Part shown: positions 12,181 to 25,500 of the stretch, piece after piece
How positions within the stretch are numbered: the stretch's first letter is position 1
Layout of the letters: each line of letters begins with the position of its first letter
Origin: Circinella minor
Lineage: Eukaryota; Mucoromycota; Mucoromycetes; Mucorales; Lichtheimiaceae
Direction: 5' to 3'
Length of the DNA stretch: 64,000 nt
Assembly (NCBI GenBank): GCA_016758965.1
Contig: JAEPRB010000206.1
Location: 1-64,000 of the forward strand
Notes under the pieces: model-generated
Told to the model about the DNA's origin: nothing
Databases searched by the model: none
Seen by the model: only the letters and a program-made list of their open reading frames with translations
Position numbers and translations under genes: made by a program

Positions 12181-13210
12181 TAAAACGTATTTCAAATTAT
12201 AAAATTATATGCCTTATTAAATGAAAAAGAATGTAAAATATAGCTAATAATACAAAATCTTGTCATCACCTATCAAAAGGATAAACATGTTTTATATACT
12301 TACATCAAAAATACTCTTTGTGTGTATATATTGGTGGCAAAAAGATACATTTGCAGTATACAAAAATTCATTAATAGAGCAATTCTATTAAGTTAATTGT
12401 ATAATAAATAAAAACAATTAGCTTTATCATTACTTTCGAGGCTACTGAAAAATTTATGTTACGCAAGTTGTTCAAAATAAGTGCTTATTTTTCTCCACTA
12501 AAAAAAGTGATACGCTGTTTCGCATATTTAACCAGTGTTAGATAATATCTACAAATAATAGACGTACTCACGGGTCACTAGCTTGTAGCTATTATAACAT
12601 ATTCGCTGCAAATGTATTACTTGTAGATAATCAACTTGGTTCAATTACAGTAACAACCCCTATCCTTTGTAATGGTGTATACGTGAGTATAGTATATATG
12701 CCAATTGCAAACAAATTGATTCGTCACTGTGTTTAAAATTTTCGTTTTTGCAGGCGAACGAACAAAATCACCCAGCTCAAAAAAAAAAAAAAAAAGCAAA
12801 GACTTTTTTTTTTCCTTTAACCTCGCAAAAACTTCTTTTTCTTCCTCATACACACCGTCTCACCCTTGTAAGCTACACATTTCGTGTTTGCGCGTGTTAT
12901 TTTTTTCTTTCATTGACACAATTATTTTTCCTTTCAATTTTATACTAACTTCATTTGGTTTTACGATAAAAACAACCCGGTATTAGCTTTACTGAATTTA
13001 CTCAAAGAAACAACTCTCCCCCTTCTTTCTATTGAATAACCACCGTTCTCTCTCGCTCTCTCTCTTTTTTTTGGGATCTTTTTAATTGTTTAATTTCAAC
13101 CTTGCAAGACAAAACAACGGGAAAGAAAATTAGAAAAATCACCACTACACTCTATATATACATACACACACATACTGATTTCATTAATAACAACAATAAC
13201 AACAACAAAA

Positions 13211-16200
13211 ATGGAAGCCAATGGTTCAGTCAATTTAAGTGATGGTATAGACGACGATATTCGCCCAGAAGATTCTTCTTCCCGACTTTCTCTAGGTTCT
13301 TCACCGTCTGAATTGAGTGAAGAAGAGGATGATGTCAATCCCACCAATCCAGACGACGATTTCCCTTTGGACGATGGCGACGGATCATTAACACCAACTG
13401 ATAAAATTATTATGGACGACGACGACGAAGAAGAAGATAACTCAATAGTAGTAAACCGACAACAGCCACAAGACTTTGATGATGATGGACTTTTTGAAGA
13501 TAGTTCAGATACATTGAGCAACGCACCAATGGATATTGATGAACGCGAAGATGATGAGGATGAAGAAGAACCATTTTCATCATTATCTTCTGTACCCGCG
13601 CCATTATCACCTGAACCACACCATCATCATCTTCAAAACGAAGAGGAGGAAGAGGAAGAGCAAGAAACAGAACAACGACCAATAGAACAAGAGCGGAAAG
13701 AAGAAGAAGATTGCGAAGAAAAGGAAGAAGTATCTAAAAGTAAAAAGCGTAAAACGCAACAACAAAAAGAAGCAGAAGAAGAGGAGGACGAAGAAGAAGG
13801 AGTGGAACGTGAAGAAGAAAAACAAGAACCATCACCACCACCAGCACCTTCACGACGAGATAAAAGGGCGGCGAAGAAAAATAAAAACGGTCGAAAGAAA
13901 AAGACAAGCGGTAATAATAGTACTGCTACAACAGCCACAGCAAGCAGTGAAGAAAATTCTTCGTCACCACCAACAGATACTCCCATTGACACTCATTCCA
14001 CAAGTAAAGAAAATGAAAAACCTTTGCCATTAAATGCAGCTAAAAAACGACGAGGATCTGTGGCTTTGGAACAAGAAGAATGGCAACAACGAAGAACGAG
14101 TAAATTACTGGAAAATAAAGAAGCAATGGCAGGTCTTGCCAATGCACTTGAAAATGCAGAAGAACAACAGTCGTCCTCAGAGTCACCACAATTACCGGCT
14201 TCTTCTTCATCGACAAGTGGGCAAAAGGTATCTGTCAAGGAAGAAGAAGACACTGAAGATAAAGATAAAGGACTTGAAGCAACAGCGTCATCATCAACAG
14301 GAATAATTGCAGAAGTAGAAAGAATACCAAGTAATAATAATGATAATGAAGATAATGCTGGAGGTGAACATATTGTTGAAACCTTAACAAATGGTCAACA
14401 ATCAAAGTCAAGTGATGATAAGGAGAAGCAAGACGAAGATAATGCAGAAGATCAGCGTTCACAAAGAACTCAATTACAACAACAACATCAAGAAGTGGAG
14501 GAACGAATGACAAATAATAAAAATGAAAGTAGGTATTTTAGTATCTATATATGTGCTTGGAAAGAGATAAGAGTAAAAGCGAAAAAAAATTCTTAGTGTA
14601 TTTTTTTTTTTTTTGGATACAGATGATGACCAAGAATATCAACGGTGGCACGGTGAAGCACTTGATGCGTTGACAAGAATTGAGGTTGAATTTGCAAGAT
14701 TGAGGGACAAGTATGCAAAAAACTATAAATATTCCCACCTGCCAAAATTTTTATCTTTATTTATTTATATTTATATTTATCTTCTTTTTTTTTTGTTGCT
14801 TCCAAATAGAATGTACCAAGAAAAGATGTCTGAATTAAATGAAGAAGCTTTAATGATTGCTAGTGGTAAGCTCTATAAATATTATTATACGAGGAATAGG
14901 GAATGTATTGCCATGGAAATAATTCAGCGTATATTAAATAATGATTTTAATTCACATAGGAACTCATCCGGAACTTGTTACTATGATGGAATCAATCGAA
15001 AAGAAAAAGAATGAACGAATTCAAACAGCAGAAGCATGGCGAAAACATAAACGTGTCAGTTATCAACATCAATTTGAAGGATTGGAATATCAAGCAAACA
15101 TTGACTTTGTGGTATGTGTAACGACGGTTTTTTTTTTCATTTTTTTTACATTCTTCGTTGGTAAATATAAGCATAATTTACTTACTTGGGTTTCACTTTT
15201 ATAAATGTGTATATAAAGTCTGGCAAACATTCATTAAGGAGAAATATTTTGGGTTCACTGAATCGAAAGCGATGGGATTTGGATCATGAACGTGATAAAA
15301 TAAATGAACCACTCACAGGTAAGAAAGAAGGATGAATAAACATAATTTGAAAAGGTAATAATATATATATGAAAACAAAAACTTAATAATGTGCTTGTAC
15401 ACATAAATATATAGACGCTGACCGAGTACCAGATCCTGCAGTGTTGCAACAAAGAAAACGGTTACAATTAGAAGAGTCAAGGGATTTGCAAAGGATAACT
15501 CAAAGTGTTGGTTTCCCTGTGGCACCGAGGACAACTGGGATAGCAGCAAAATCAGTTGAAGATGATTTAATTGCACTAGGAGTAAGCTCATAAAAAAAAA
15601 AAAAAAAAAAAAAAAAAAGATACCCATAAATCCACAAACTTTTACTATTTTTTTTTAGTTTTTACTCACTCTTTCTCTCCTCCTCACCCTCACTCTTCTC
15701 TTTCCTTTTCACTATGATTTGCATTTGATAAAAAGAAAAAACTGGCATATTTGTATTGATTATTCTCTTCATTTTTTTTTTATTTTTTTTTTTATTTTGC
15801 GTTGGGTTTCGTTATATCTTGTCATCAGATCATTGATGCTCGTAAGTAGTTTGATATATATATATATATGTGTGTGTATTAAAATGATTATATTTAAAGG
15901 AATAGAAATGAACTAACAATTTTCAAAAGCATCCACATCCACTACAAATCAAGAGAAAAACATTGGTAGTACTAGCAGTAGTAGTAATCATCACCATCAC
16001 CATCACCATCATCACCATCACCATCATCATCATCATCATACTAGTAAATCCAATATAGCGGGACCACCAAGCTCCATACAACATCATCATCACCACCAAA
16101 CTGCTGGACGACCGCCATCATCGATAAATGCGACCAAGAAAGTGCTGGACACACCTTTGAATAACAATACATATCACCCCACAGCCCATGTATATACATT

Positions 16201-16555
16201 CCAAGGACAATTACACTATCATGGTCAAATATATCGAAAAGGTGATCAGTTCACAGTAGTAGATGCGAATGCAGGACGATACAATGCAAAATTATTAACA
16301 GCAACGGATACTGAGGTATAATTCGAGATTAATGCTCTTATAACACCTTCATTTTTTCCTTTCTTTTTCTCTCTTATTTTCTTTTTTTTTACTGCCCTTT
16401 GACTTTGCAACGCTTATTGTTTTTTTTTTTTCCTTTTTCTAAAAAAAAAAAAAACAAAACAGGTTCATATTCAACGAACAGATGGGTCAAAAACCAAGTT
16501 ACCGTTTATCCAAATGACACGAGGAAAATATCAAATTTATCCAAAACATTCATAG
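13211..16555 (+). CDS. SDS3/SUDS3/BRMS1-like Sin3-HDAC co-repressor subunit
   Basis: Nine exons (13211-14528, 14623-14710, 14810-14865, 14960-15111, 15219-15318, 15415-15581, 15829-15841, 15930-16315, 16463-16555) give 790 aa. Residues 1-440 are low-complexity, very acidic, with Lys/Glu blocks. The Sds3 domain starts near 441, with a coiled-coil-like region containing ALTRIEVEFARLRDK and then GTHPEL, both typical of the family. A His-rich linker follows. The last ~70 residues form a basic module ending in a KTKLPFIQMTRGKYQI-like segment, matching the C-terminal tudor-like cap of SUDS3. In known members the protein scaffolds Sin3 and the Rpd3/HDAC1 deacetylase for gene silencing in the nucleus. 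Exon 7 is a 13-nt microexon, needed to keep the frame. Dep1/BRMS1 is the alternative family label. It is convergent with DNMT1. Confidence 0.88.
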
Positions 16556-17062
16556 CATCCACTATTTTTTTTTTTACAAATACATCATTATTATTATTAT
16601 TACAAACGTACATATCCTCCCTTCCGCTTCTTTAACTAAAAAATATTACCAAAGCATTCTCTCCCACTCATATTAGCATTTCCCTCTCTTTCTTATATAT
16701 ATATATATATATATATCATCCATATAGTCCTTCATATTGCGCACAGTTACGTATAAAAAAAAAGCAATCAAACCAAAAATACTGTTCCCAATTATAAATG
16801 TAGTTACAAAACGCAGCCCCCCTCTCTTTTCTTTTTATTTGGGATTGTTCCTCCATAAAGTTATCTAATGTTGATGTATATCTCTCCTTTCTTTTTACTT
16901 TTATCTCTTTTTTCTTTCTTTTCAATAATAATGATAATAATAATAACCGTAATTATATACCAAACATATTATAGAGTGAATACTACCTTTTTGTTATTGT
17001 TATTGTTTTTATTCCTTTTTATTGTTTAATTATTATATAAAAATTATATAAAAAAAAATCCT
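16556..17062. other. Convergent 3' spacer between SDS3-like gene and DNMT1
   Basis: 507 bp between two stop codons, so it holds both 3' UTRs and terminators. It is AT-rich with a (TA)n run (~16696-16716) and ATAATAA-type repeats near 16925-16945. No gene is seen. The 69-codon frame on the minus strand is low-complexity. Confidence 0.6.
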
Positions 17063-20000
17063 TTATGATTGTTGAATTTTTTTAGTATGCTCTTTAATTA
17101 AAGCTTCTCTTAATTTATTACCCAAAGCAAAGGAAAGTGTAACAGGTACAGCGTTACCGATTTGTCGATACATATCCTTGATTCGTGCACTGGAGGTTTC
17201 ATTAGCACTATCAAAAATAAATGAATCCGGGAAGCCTTGTACGCGAGCAGCTTCACGAACTGTCATAACACGCCGTTGATTAGGATGTAATACAGTCTAA
17301 TTATGGTAATATTGATAGATTTATGTTAAGTTGATATCTCCTTTTTATACCTTTGTGTGACATGAACCCCACATTTTTCCTTTCCATTTAACAAAAAAGA
17401 GAATACACTTACTCCTTGTTTGCCCATTGGAGACATTTCAGTTAATTGTGTTTGGAAACGGCCTTCAAAGTTTAATCGACCATAAAGACCTTTCCACATA
17501 TCATGTCGTGCAGATGCAGGATTCTTTTTTGATAAACACCAAGGCTCAAGTGCGTCAGGCAAATCTATATACAGACTCTAATGGTTAGTCATCCACATAT
17601 AGAACATCTCTTTTACTACATCATTTTTTTTTACCTCGATGATCTGCACCGGGCCGCATAGGTATATTGTAAACACGTTCGACATTAAGAGCAGAGAAGG
17701 ATCGCGTGACGTGGTTATGAAGCTTTTCTGCTCCATGTCTAATATCAGCTTGAAAATCCGTTTTCGGTGCCTTTCCATAAGCTTGTACTTCAGTACCAAC
17801 AATACTCTCAGTAGCATCCAATTGCTCGACAATGGTATTTTGACGAATCTTTTTATACTTTTCATTATCAGGCAACATATGGTGCGTGTTTTTATATTCA
17901 AATGCAGGTAAATCTGAGATTGTATCACCGACTGATACGGCAGGAAGTGGTGCACGGTTACCCGTACGGTTATAATAACAGATATTTGTCTTGTTACCAG
18001 TGTTCTCATTGTTCATGGAGATAGTCACATTGGTCGTGCCCGAAAAACAAGTACCAGGTTCGGGGAAATCGGGTAATTGGTGACCAATTCTGGCACCCCA
18101 TACAATCAATCGGCGACGAGATTGAGCGACACCATGGTTACCAGCTTGATGAATACCGAATCGAACTTGATAACCCATACTTGTCAAACATCGCAATATA
18201 TACTTAAGTACACCATTGGGAGTTTTTTCAGCTCCCAACTTGTAAGATACCAAACCACGGACATTTTCCAATAAAAAGTAAGAAGGTTTGTAAAAATCAA
18301 CATAGCTAAGTGCAGTACAGACCAAGGTGTTTTTAATTTCATCGGGTTTTTTGAATCGATTCATACCACTGAAACCTTGACAAGGTGGACCACAGTAAAT
18401 GAAATCGATTTCACCTGGCTTAGGCATATCTTGTAATGGACGACCTAATTCATCATTCATGGATTCCAGCTTTTCACCGTTGCTATGTTGAGAAATTGCA
18501 CGTCGTAAAAGCAAGTTGGCGCATTTGTTATAGACTGTTGTATGTTTAAAGTTGCGTTCAAAGCTGACGACTGCACTACTGTTGAATTCAATGGCATAAC
18601 GTGTATCAATAACACCAGTCATTTCCATACCACTCGTCAATCCACCACATCCACCAAAGATATCCAATGCCACCAATTTCTTCTTTTCTGCGTTTTCCTC
18701 GAATGACTTGATTTCTTGTTTCTTTTTTTCCTTTTCTTCCTTACATCGAGTACAATGATCACCCTTAAGTTCCTGAACAAAAAAGTTGTTGGGACTTTCC
18801 TTTTTGAATGCAACAAGATCGGATATGGATGATCTCTCTACCACGTTACATGTACCTTCCAGTTCATCTATAGAAACAGTATTTTCCTCGTCCAAGTAAC
18901 CTAGCGACCGATTGTCTTTAAATGGTTCGCTATTGGAATTGAGAATCATGTTATCATGGATCAAAATATTTGTATCTTTGCGTTCTAGTGATTGGACTAC
19001 CACCGTTTTTTCTTTTTTGTTGATTTTTAGGATTTTCCCAATATCATAGGGCTCTTCGTCGGGCCCCGTTAAGAGATAGACAAAATCATGCAAATGGTAC
19101 TCTTTGTTTTTGTATCGGAAGCCATTGTTGTTATCATCCCAAATGACGTTTTTTTGCGCATTAGTAAGTCCCTTGCTGATACATGATTGACATTCAAAGC
19201 CCTGCCCTTCATGTAATCTTGCATCTTCAAAAACAGCGTTTTGAGAATCATACCATAATCTATTTTTTTTACATAATTCCCCGACAAAATTCAATTCAAT
19301 TAGTTAAAAAAACAAGTATTCTACAGAAATGCTAAACTTGTTTTTTTTTTTTTTTGTATATATGCATAAAAACTTTACCTGTAATACCAATAATCTTTTG
19401 ATTCGAAAATAGCTGGTTCCCTTTCATTCGCATCCAAATGCTGTACATTACATTTTCCCATAACAGATTCTAAATGATTCTCGGAACATTCATCTAATAG
19501 AAATAATTCACGTTCACCAGCAAGTTCGTTCAGGACAGTCTCTTTACCATGGGAGAAAAACCGCGAATGGAACATTTTGTTTCCCTCTTGATTTTCATAC
19601 ATAGAAATAACTTGAGCAAACCATGGTTCTTCACCACCCGTACGAAGGTATACACAGTCATTGGGTTTAATTACTTCTCCATCTACAATAGCTTGTGCAT
19701 AATAAACAGTACCATCTTCTTCTACGATAGATTCACCTTGCCATTCTACATTTTTTGTCTTGTTTTTATAAATTTCCTTCTTTGTTCTACCAGCTTGATT
19801 ATGATTCTGCACATTTTTTTCGACTTCATTGGCTGCATCTTGAATTGCATGAAGATGACGGACAAACATATCTTTAGATACAGATGCAATATGACTTGTC
19901 ACGCAGGGTTCGCTTGTCACTTCATATGTCTTTTTTTTTCCACCACGCTGTTTAACAGATCCGCGCACAGTCATGACATTGTTAGGATTATACTCGACAG

Positions 20001-21244
20001 CGGACCCTGATAACTTTTGCAATCGTTTCATAAGTGATGATTTTGCAGGATCAAAACCGGTTTCTTCGGCCCAAATAGAGAGTTCTTGATATAAATAATC
20101 GGCATTTTCTTCAACATCTGCTGAAGTCATTGTTAAACCCAACATATTGGTTGTGTCTTCCAAGATCTCGACAAATTTCTTGTAAGTGAGTTTGGGATTG
20201 ACAGTCAGTTCAGATTCGGCCATACCAGCAATTGTAGTACGAGCATAGATGGGTAAATACAACGGTGAATAATCTTTGGAAGGTTGCATTAATTTGTACC
20301 AACCATAAGATGTCAGTAACCATAATTCAGGGACATCATCATTGATATGCACTTGCCAGTAAAAGATAGCAGATAATTGAACATTGGCTGTTTCTTTTGT
20401 GGTCTGCTTTTGTTGACCTTCTTCATCATCCTCATCGTCATCATTTTCATTGTCTGAATCGTCAACAAAAATGGCTGCTACATCACCAAATGCAACTACA
20501 TCCATACCTTCGGCACCAATATCATCAATGCTGGCATACCGATTGTTATTGTTGAGATCATAAAGACAAAAGTTGGTTAACGTGCGCATAGGACGTTTGT
20601 CACTATCTTCATATTCAGCTTGTTGCTCTGTTTCCTCTTCTTGAGTATCTTGTTCACCAATAACTTCCATTGATTCATCTTCGATAACCAAATTAACAGG
20701 TGGGGTGAAATAATTGGGATCTAATATACAACAAATTTGTTATAATATTGTTTCACAAAATAAGCACGATTTTTTGCGGAATCAATTTTTTCTTTTGATT
20801 TACCATCCGTCTTCCTTTTTTTCAATCCTTCTTCTACTTCTTCATTATCAGCTAAAATATAATAATAATAATATAAGAGATCATAATATCACATATTTTC
20901 TAGCCAAAAGTTAAATTGAATAAAATAAACTTACAACGACTACCAGTCCGTTTCAGACCACCTCGTCCTTCAGCCCCTTGTTGTTCCTGGCCTTGCTCTT
21001 TTAAGTAGGTTTCTGCTCTGCTTAAATCGTTTCCACATTCACGAAGAACGGTTCCGATGGTATCTGAAGAAGAAAAAAAAACATAAAATATGATAGTATT
21101 AGATATTGATCGTACTGAAATGAATTTAATAAGTTGTCAAATCTTAATAATAATACCTTTCGAAATGGAAGCAAATTTTTTACGCAATAGTTTAACATTG
21201 ACAGTATCTGCTTTATAGGCTCGTTTTTTAATTGCTGAAGTCAT
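17063..21244 (-). CDS. DNMT1: DNMT1-type DNA (cytosine-5) methyltransferase
   Basis: Seven exons on the minus strand (21244-21157, 21063-20935, 20851-20804, 20720-19379, 19259-17635, 17564-17413, 17296-17063) give 1205 aa. In known DNMT1 proteins this enzyme copies CpG methylation onto the new strand after replication. Domains seen: a CUE/UBA-like helical segment (~16-52); an RFTS-like domain (~130-310, starting [12 protein letters not shown]); BAH1 (~428-528); a Cys pair (CQSC, ~559-562); BAH2 (~584-700); and the catalytic domain (~730-1205). Catalytic motifs: I ([12 protein letters not shown]), IV with PCQ (nucleophile Cys829), VI (ENV, 867-869), VIII (QSRRR, 915-919), a GLYGRL target-recognition element, and IX/X near the end (RQIGNAVP). 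All catalytic residues are intact. I see no CXXC zinc finger. The exon 5 acceptor at 19260 restores a conserved YYRLWYD junction. The start at 21244 begins the CUE-like segment. Confidence 0.95.
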
Positions 21245-22539
21245 TTCAATATTTGTATAAAAAATATAAAAGTTTTTTTTTTATACTAAAGTAAAAAAAA
21301 AAGTAATCGTAAAAAAAAACAATGCAGAGAGCGAGAAGACGAGGTAGAGGAGAGAAAGGACCCAAGGATAAGAGTTGGAGGGCGAATACAAAATTTTGAA
21401 AGTCGCGAAAACGCGTTTCGAAGTGAAAAAAAAAATATTCGAACTTATTTGATTGGTTGACAGATCTACTTTCTTCAGGTACGTGTTTTTATAAAAATAA
21501 AAAGCAGGTACATCCTTCAAAGACTTGTTTATTCTCATGATATAAAAAAAGAGATGATTGCTATAGAAAATGTTTGTTGCCATGGAGTTTGGTGTTAACT
21601 AATCTCCAATATACATATCTTTTCCAATCGCTTAAATTCAAAATTATTTTATTTTGTGTGGCTACACTCTGGCTTACTCTGAAATGGATTTGTTTCCTCT
21701 TCTTTTACGTAGATAACTTAAGACACAACTATATTTGCAAATAAAAAAAAACCTCTACTCAAAACGAACCATAAAAGCTAGGGAAATTAGAATTCAAGTA
21801 GTCAAACAACAATCTGACAGCTCTCAATCTTTGTGGGAGATTTTATTGATGATTAAAGAGAGAGTAGAAAAGCATGGTTTCAGTGACCCCAGTTCATTGT
21901 TTAAAAGATAAGAAGCTGTTTTTCTATGAAGACGATAAAGTTGTTGCTACTATTGTCTGGTCAAATGATTGATCCAGATTAAGGGAAGGTTTTTCTAATT
22001 TAATGGCTCGTAATGATTATTTATTATCTGAATTAAGGCACAGATTTTTGTTTTTCACCAATTTTATGACCTTTGTACGGCGTACCAATACTCGCTTAGC
22101 AACATAAAATATATAATGCATAGTTATTTTGTTTACTGTAAAAGTAAGAGCTGCTGTCAGTCAATGCTTTGAAATAAGTTCAAAAATAAACTTTTGGTTA
22201 TGGGTTACCTATGATATAACTATTCCATATTGCGTAACTCTGACATATTTCTAATATCACAAATACTAAGTGACGTGCCTCGTGATCAAACCAGTAACTG
22301 AACAAACTTTAGAAAATATAGTGTGAATAAAATCCATTTTCTGCAGGATAAACCCACCCTTGTAATGGTAGCAACAATAGAGATAAAGTCAAAGGATGAT
22401 CGGTTTGTGTTACTATAAATAAAACCTCAGCCTTGTAAGCAATTTATATATAAATATTTTTTTTTGTCTCTTTTTATACTTTTCTTTATTAAAAGGATAC
22501 AATACCCTCTGTCTATAATTTATCTTTTTACAAGCGCTT
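21245..22539. promoter_or_regulatory. Divergent intergenic region, DNMT1 and kelch gene
   Basis: 1.3 kb between the start codons of DNMT1 (-) and the kelch gene (+), so both promoters lie here. The kelch side ends in a TATA-like stretch and pyrimidine run (~22446-22490). A protein-like snippet on the plus strand near 21875-21965 stops after about 30 codons and is not supported. The minus-strand frame at 21281-21583 is dominated by translated poly-A/T. Confidence 0.45.
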
Positions 22540-25500
22540 ATGAAAGTCATCAACAATTTTATATGGTGGTCTTTTTACTTTTCTTTTCTTTCAATATATT
22601 ATGACAATAAGAACGGTTTAGCATACGCTCAACAACAACCCATAAACATACAGCAACAAAATGGAGTAGGGGAAACTGACTTTAACCCTTTGGTAAATCC
22701 ACTTTTAAACCCGGTTCGAAAATATGCAGCGACATTTTTCCTACCAGATCGTGATGATAATACAGCCTATGTGTGGGGAGGTGAAGGAAGACACTCTACA
22801 GGAGCATACAGAGACATAGTTCCTTATTTCAACTCCATTCAAATTAACGTGTCCAGTCACGTAACTTTTCAAAATGTAACGTACAACTTTGTTGAGAATA
22901 GTCGTGACTATAAAAATTTTGCTACAGCTGCATCTGCAGTTGTTGATCCACACAACAGTAATCGAGTTTTATTTTTTGGTGGGTTTCGGGAGAGTCTTTT
23001 TGGAACAAGTGAAGATGGTCCTTTATACGTGGAGCAATACGATTTTAGCAACTCGCAGTGGACATCAATAACACCCGCTGTAGCATCATCATCTTCAGAT
23101 ACCAGTACTACAGGGACAATTACTCCACCACGCAACAGAGCTTATCTTTCTGCTATAGCAACGCAAGGAAATATCTATATAGCTGGTGGTATTGGGACAG
23201 ATAGTAATCGAACAGTTGATACAGTAAATATTTGGATGTATGATTCAGTTAATCAAGTTTTTTCGCCAGCAGTACAAGGAAATGTCTCTATAGGGGGAGG
23301 GCCTTATGAATCTATTGATGGGTTTGTTCTAAGGTACGTACAATAAAAAAAAGAGGATAGGTTTATGTATGTGAGGCATTCTTTTATATAAAAAGAAATA
23401 AGCTAAATAACACCTATTACTGTATATTATGATATAGAGATGGGCGAATATTATACATTACAGGAATCAACAGATTTATTTATATTTTTGATCCGAGTAC
23501 CAACAGTTTAGCGAGACAAGATGTGGAATATTCAGATCCAAATCTACCCCAAAACTCAACAATAACACAAGGACTAGCTGTCTTTAGTAAGCATAATATT
23601 TATAATATCATTTTCCGCTTAGTTCATTATGTATTCTAACAAAACCTTGTTCACTGGTTAATTAGGGGGGAGTCGAGTTATATACCATGGAGGTATGTCA
23701 TATTAATATATTATTAGCATAGTGGCTATAGTTGATCTTATAAGTAATAACAAAAATGACCTTATTTGTTTTACGAAAAAAACCTGGCAACAACTGTAAA
23801 ACAGGATTTCATTATACTGTCGATAGCTCTTATCGCAGGGATATAGGCTATACAGAACCTAGAAATGTGTATCAGCTGGTATTTACGAACAGGAGCAGTG
23901 CAGGAAATACCACGGGTGGCGGTGATACTGAATGGTCATGGACAACAAGCAATAGAGATGATTCACTCCAAGAATATCAGGGATCAAGATACGGCGCTAG
24001 TGTTATTGTTAATACAACATCCTATACTGTTTGGAGAATGTTTGGTACGTAAGCGAGAATAAAATATGAGCACTTTTAATTAGAGGCCTTATTTACATAT
24101 AAAGCACGCATAAATTCCAATATATCTTTTTTTTTTCACATCAGGTTGTGGCGAGATAAAGTGCCATAATACTTTTTCTTCCTACAAATTCGGGGACTTT
24201 ATAAATAGTAGACGACCACATGACAATAGGTAAATAAAGTAATAACTGAATTCTTGGTGGAATTTTAATATACTAGTTAATATATACTAATTGAAAAGAC
24301 AATATAACGTTTACTAATATAATATATACCTAATATAATCTACATTATCATAAGTAAAACCACCAATGTAACTATTCCGGTTGTGGTCGTAAGTGTCGTA
24401 GCTTTTTTGCTGATAATATTTGGGTTGATTATATGGAGATATAGAAGGCGTAAATTGAAAAAACACATGAACGACCGCATGACAAAAGTTTTGAATTCTG
24501 TAACAGCATTTATCTTCCCTTTATACTCATTTATTTTATGGAATCCGAGGTAAATCTTTATTCAAATTTGATAAGCAACAAAATTATCATTATAAAACCG
24601 CTATATAATACTGTTACTATAGAGCTGGTGAACCACGTTGGGCTGAAAGTTCGCATATGATAACAAAAATAATACTATTTTGTGTTTTTTGTGCATATCT
24701 AACGTATAATATCAATCAAGTTGTAACCAGTCCAACCTCAATATTATCAATAAAACAACAAAATGACACAGTACCTACCCCTGGTAAACATATTGTTTCT
24801 TATGATCAGCTCTATTTTGGTAGAAAGAATATATGCGTTGTTATATAGATATATAATTCTTAAAATACCTTATGCATTATTTTATTTTTAGATGTACGTT
24901 TATGTGTTCGCGGGCTAGTTGCACCAAATGTGTCTTGCACAAAAGCTGATATTCGTGGATGTCCAAATGAAGAGCCAATACAATTTACCAATTCCAGAAT
25001 TTATCCAAATTCGACATACAAACCCTCACGTCTTGGTACTGAATGTTGGTACAGTCAAGGAGGCGGGATGTTAGAATATGATGACACATTACAATTCCAA
25101 CTACAGTATGGAATTGACGATGCTGCGGGAGATCATTCTCTACAAATTGAAGTGTATCCACAGCGGTCTGCCAATCCAAATATTTATTTATACTATACTC
25201 CAGAACAACAAAATGCTTATTTTCTTCCGAATATAGTGGATCCAACACCACCTGACCAACAATCCATAATTTCTTGGGCCATGCAGGACGTTCAATATGA
25301 CGGCCCTACCCTCAATAGATACACTATTGACTTGACCATGCAAAATCGACCAATCATTGCTTATCAACATGAAACGCATCGATCTTTAAGCTCTTCGCCC
25401 TGGAATGTTTTTGGATTTGCGTCCAGTTATGACGAGGATTTAAAAATAACAACAACTTTTCAAACCGGTAGTATCACACCAAGGATTAACAATACAGCAG

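Larger units (their letters stand above)
10374..13210. other. Long intergenic region
   Basis: 2.8 kb of AT-rich sequence with no intact gene. It includes a (TA)n run at 10743-10773 and a possible decayed coding region around 11.6-12.2 kb (separate entry). The last 200 bp, rich in CT repeats (e.g. ~13046-13070), probably form the promoter and leader of the SDS3-like gene. Open frames at 10570-10872 and 12641-12986 consist mostly of translated homopolymers and are not supported. Confidence 0.5.

Noticed and set aside
13096..13521. Open frames antisense to the SDS3-like gene (also 13633-13992, 13993-14253)
   Set aside because: Ser/Leu/Val-rich antisense shadows of the acidic repeats of exon 1.
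19260..19294. Extension of DNMT1 exon 5 upstream to 19294
   Set aside because: No AG acceptor fits there; using the AG at 19261-19260 restores frame and a conserved junction.
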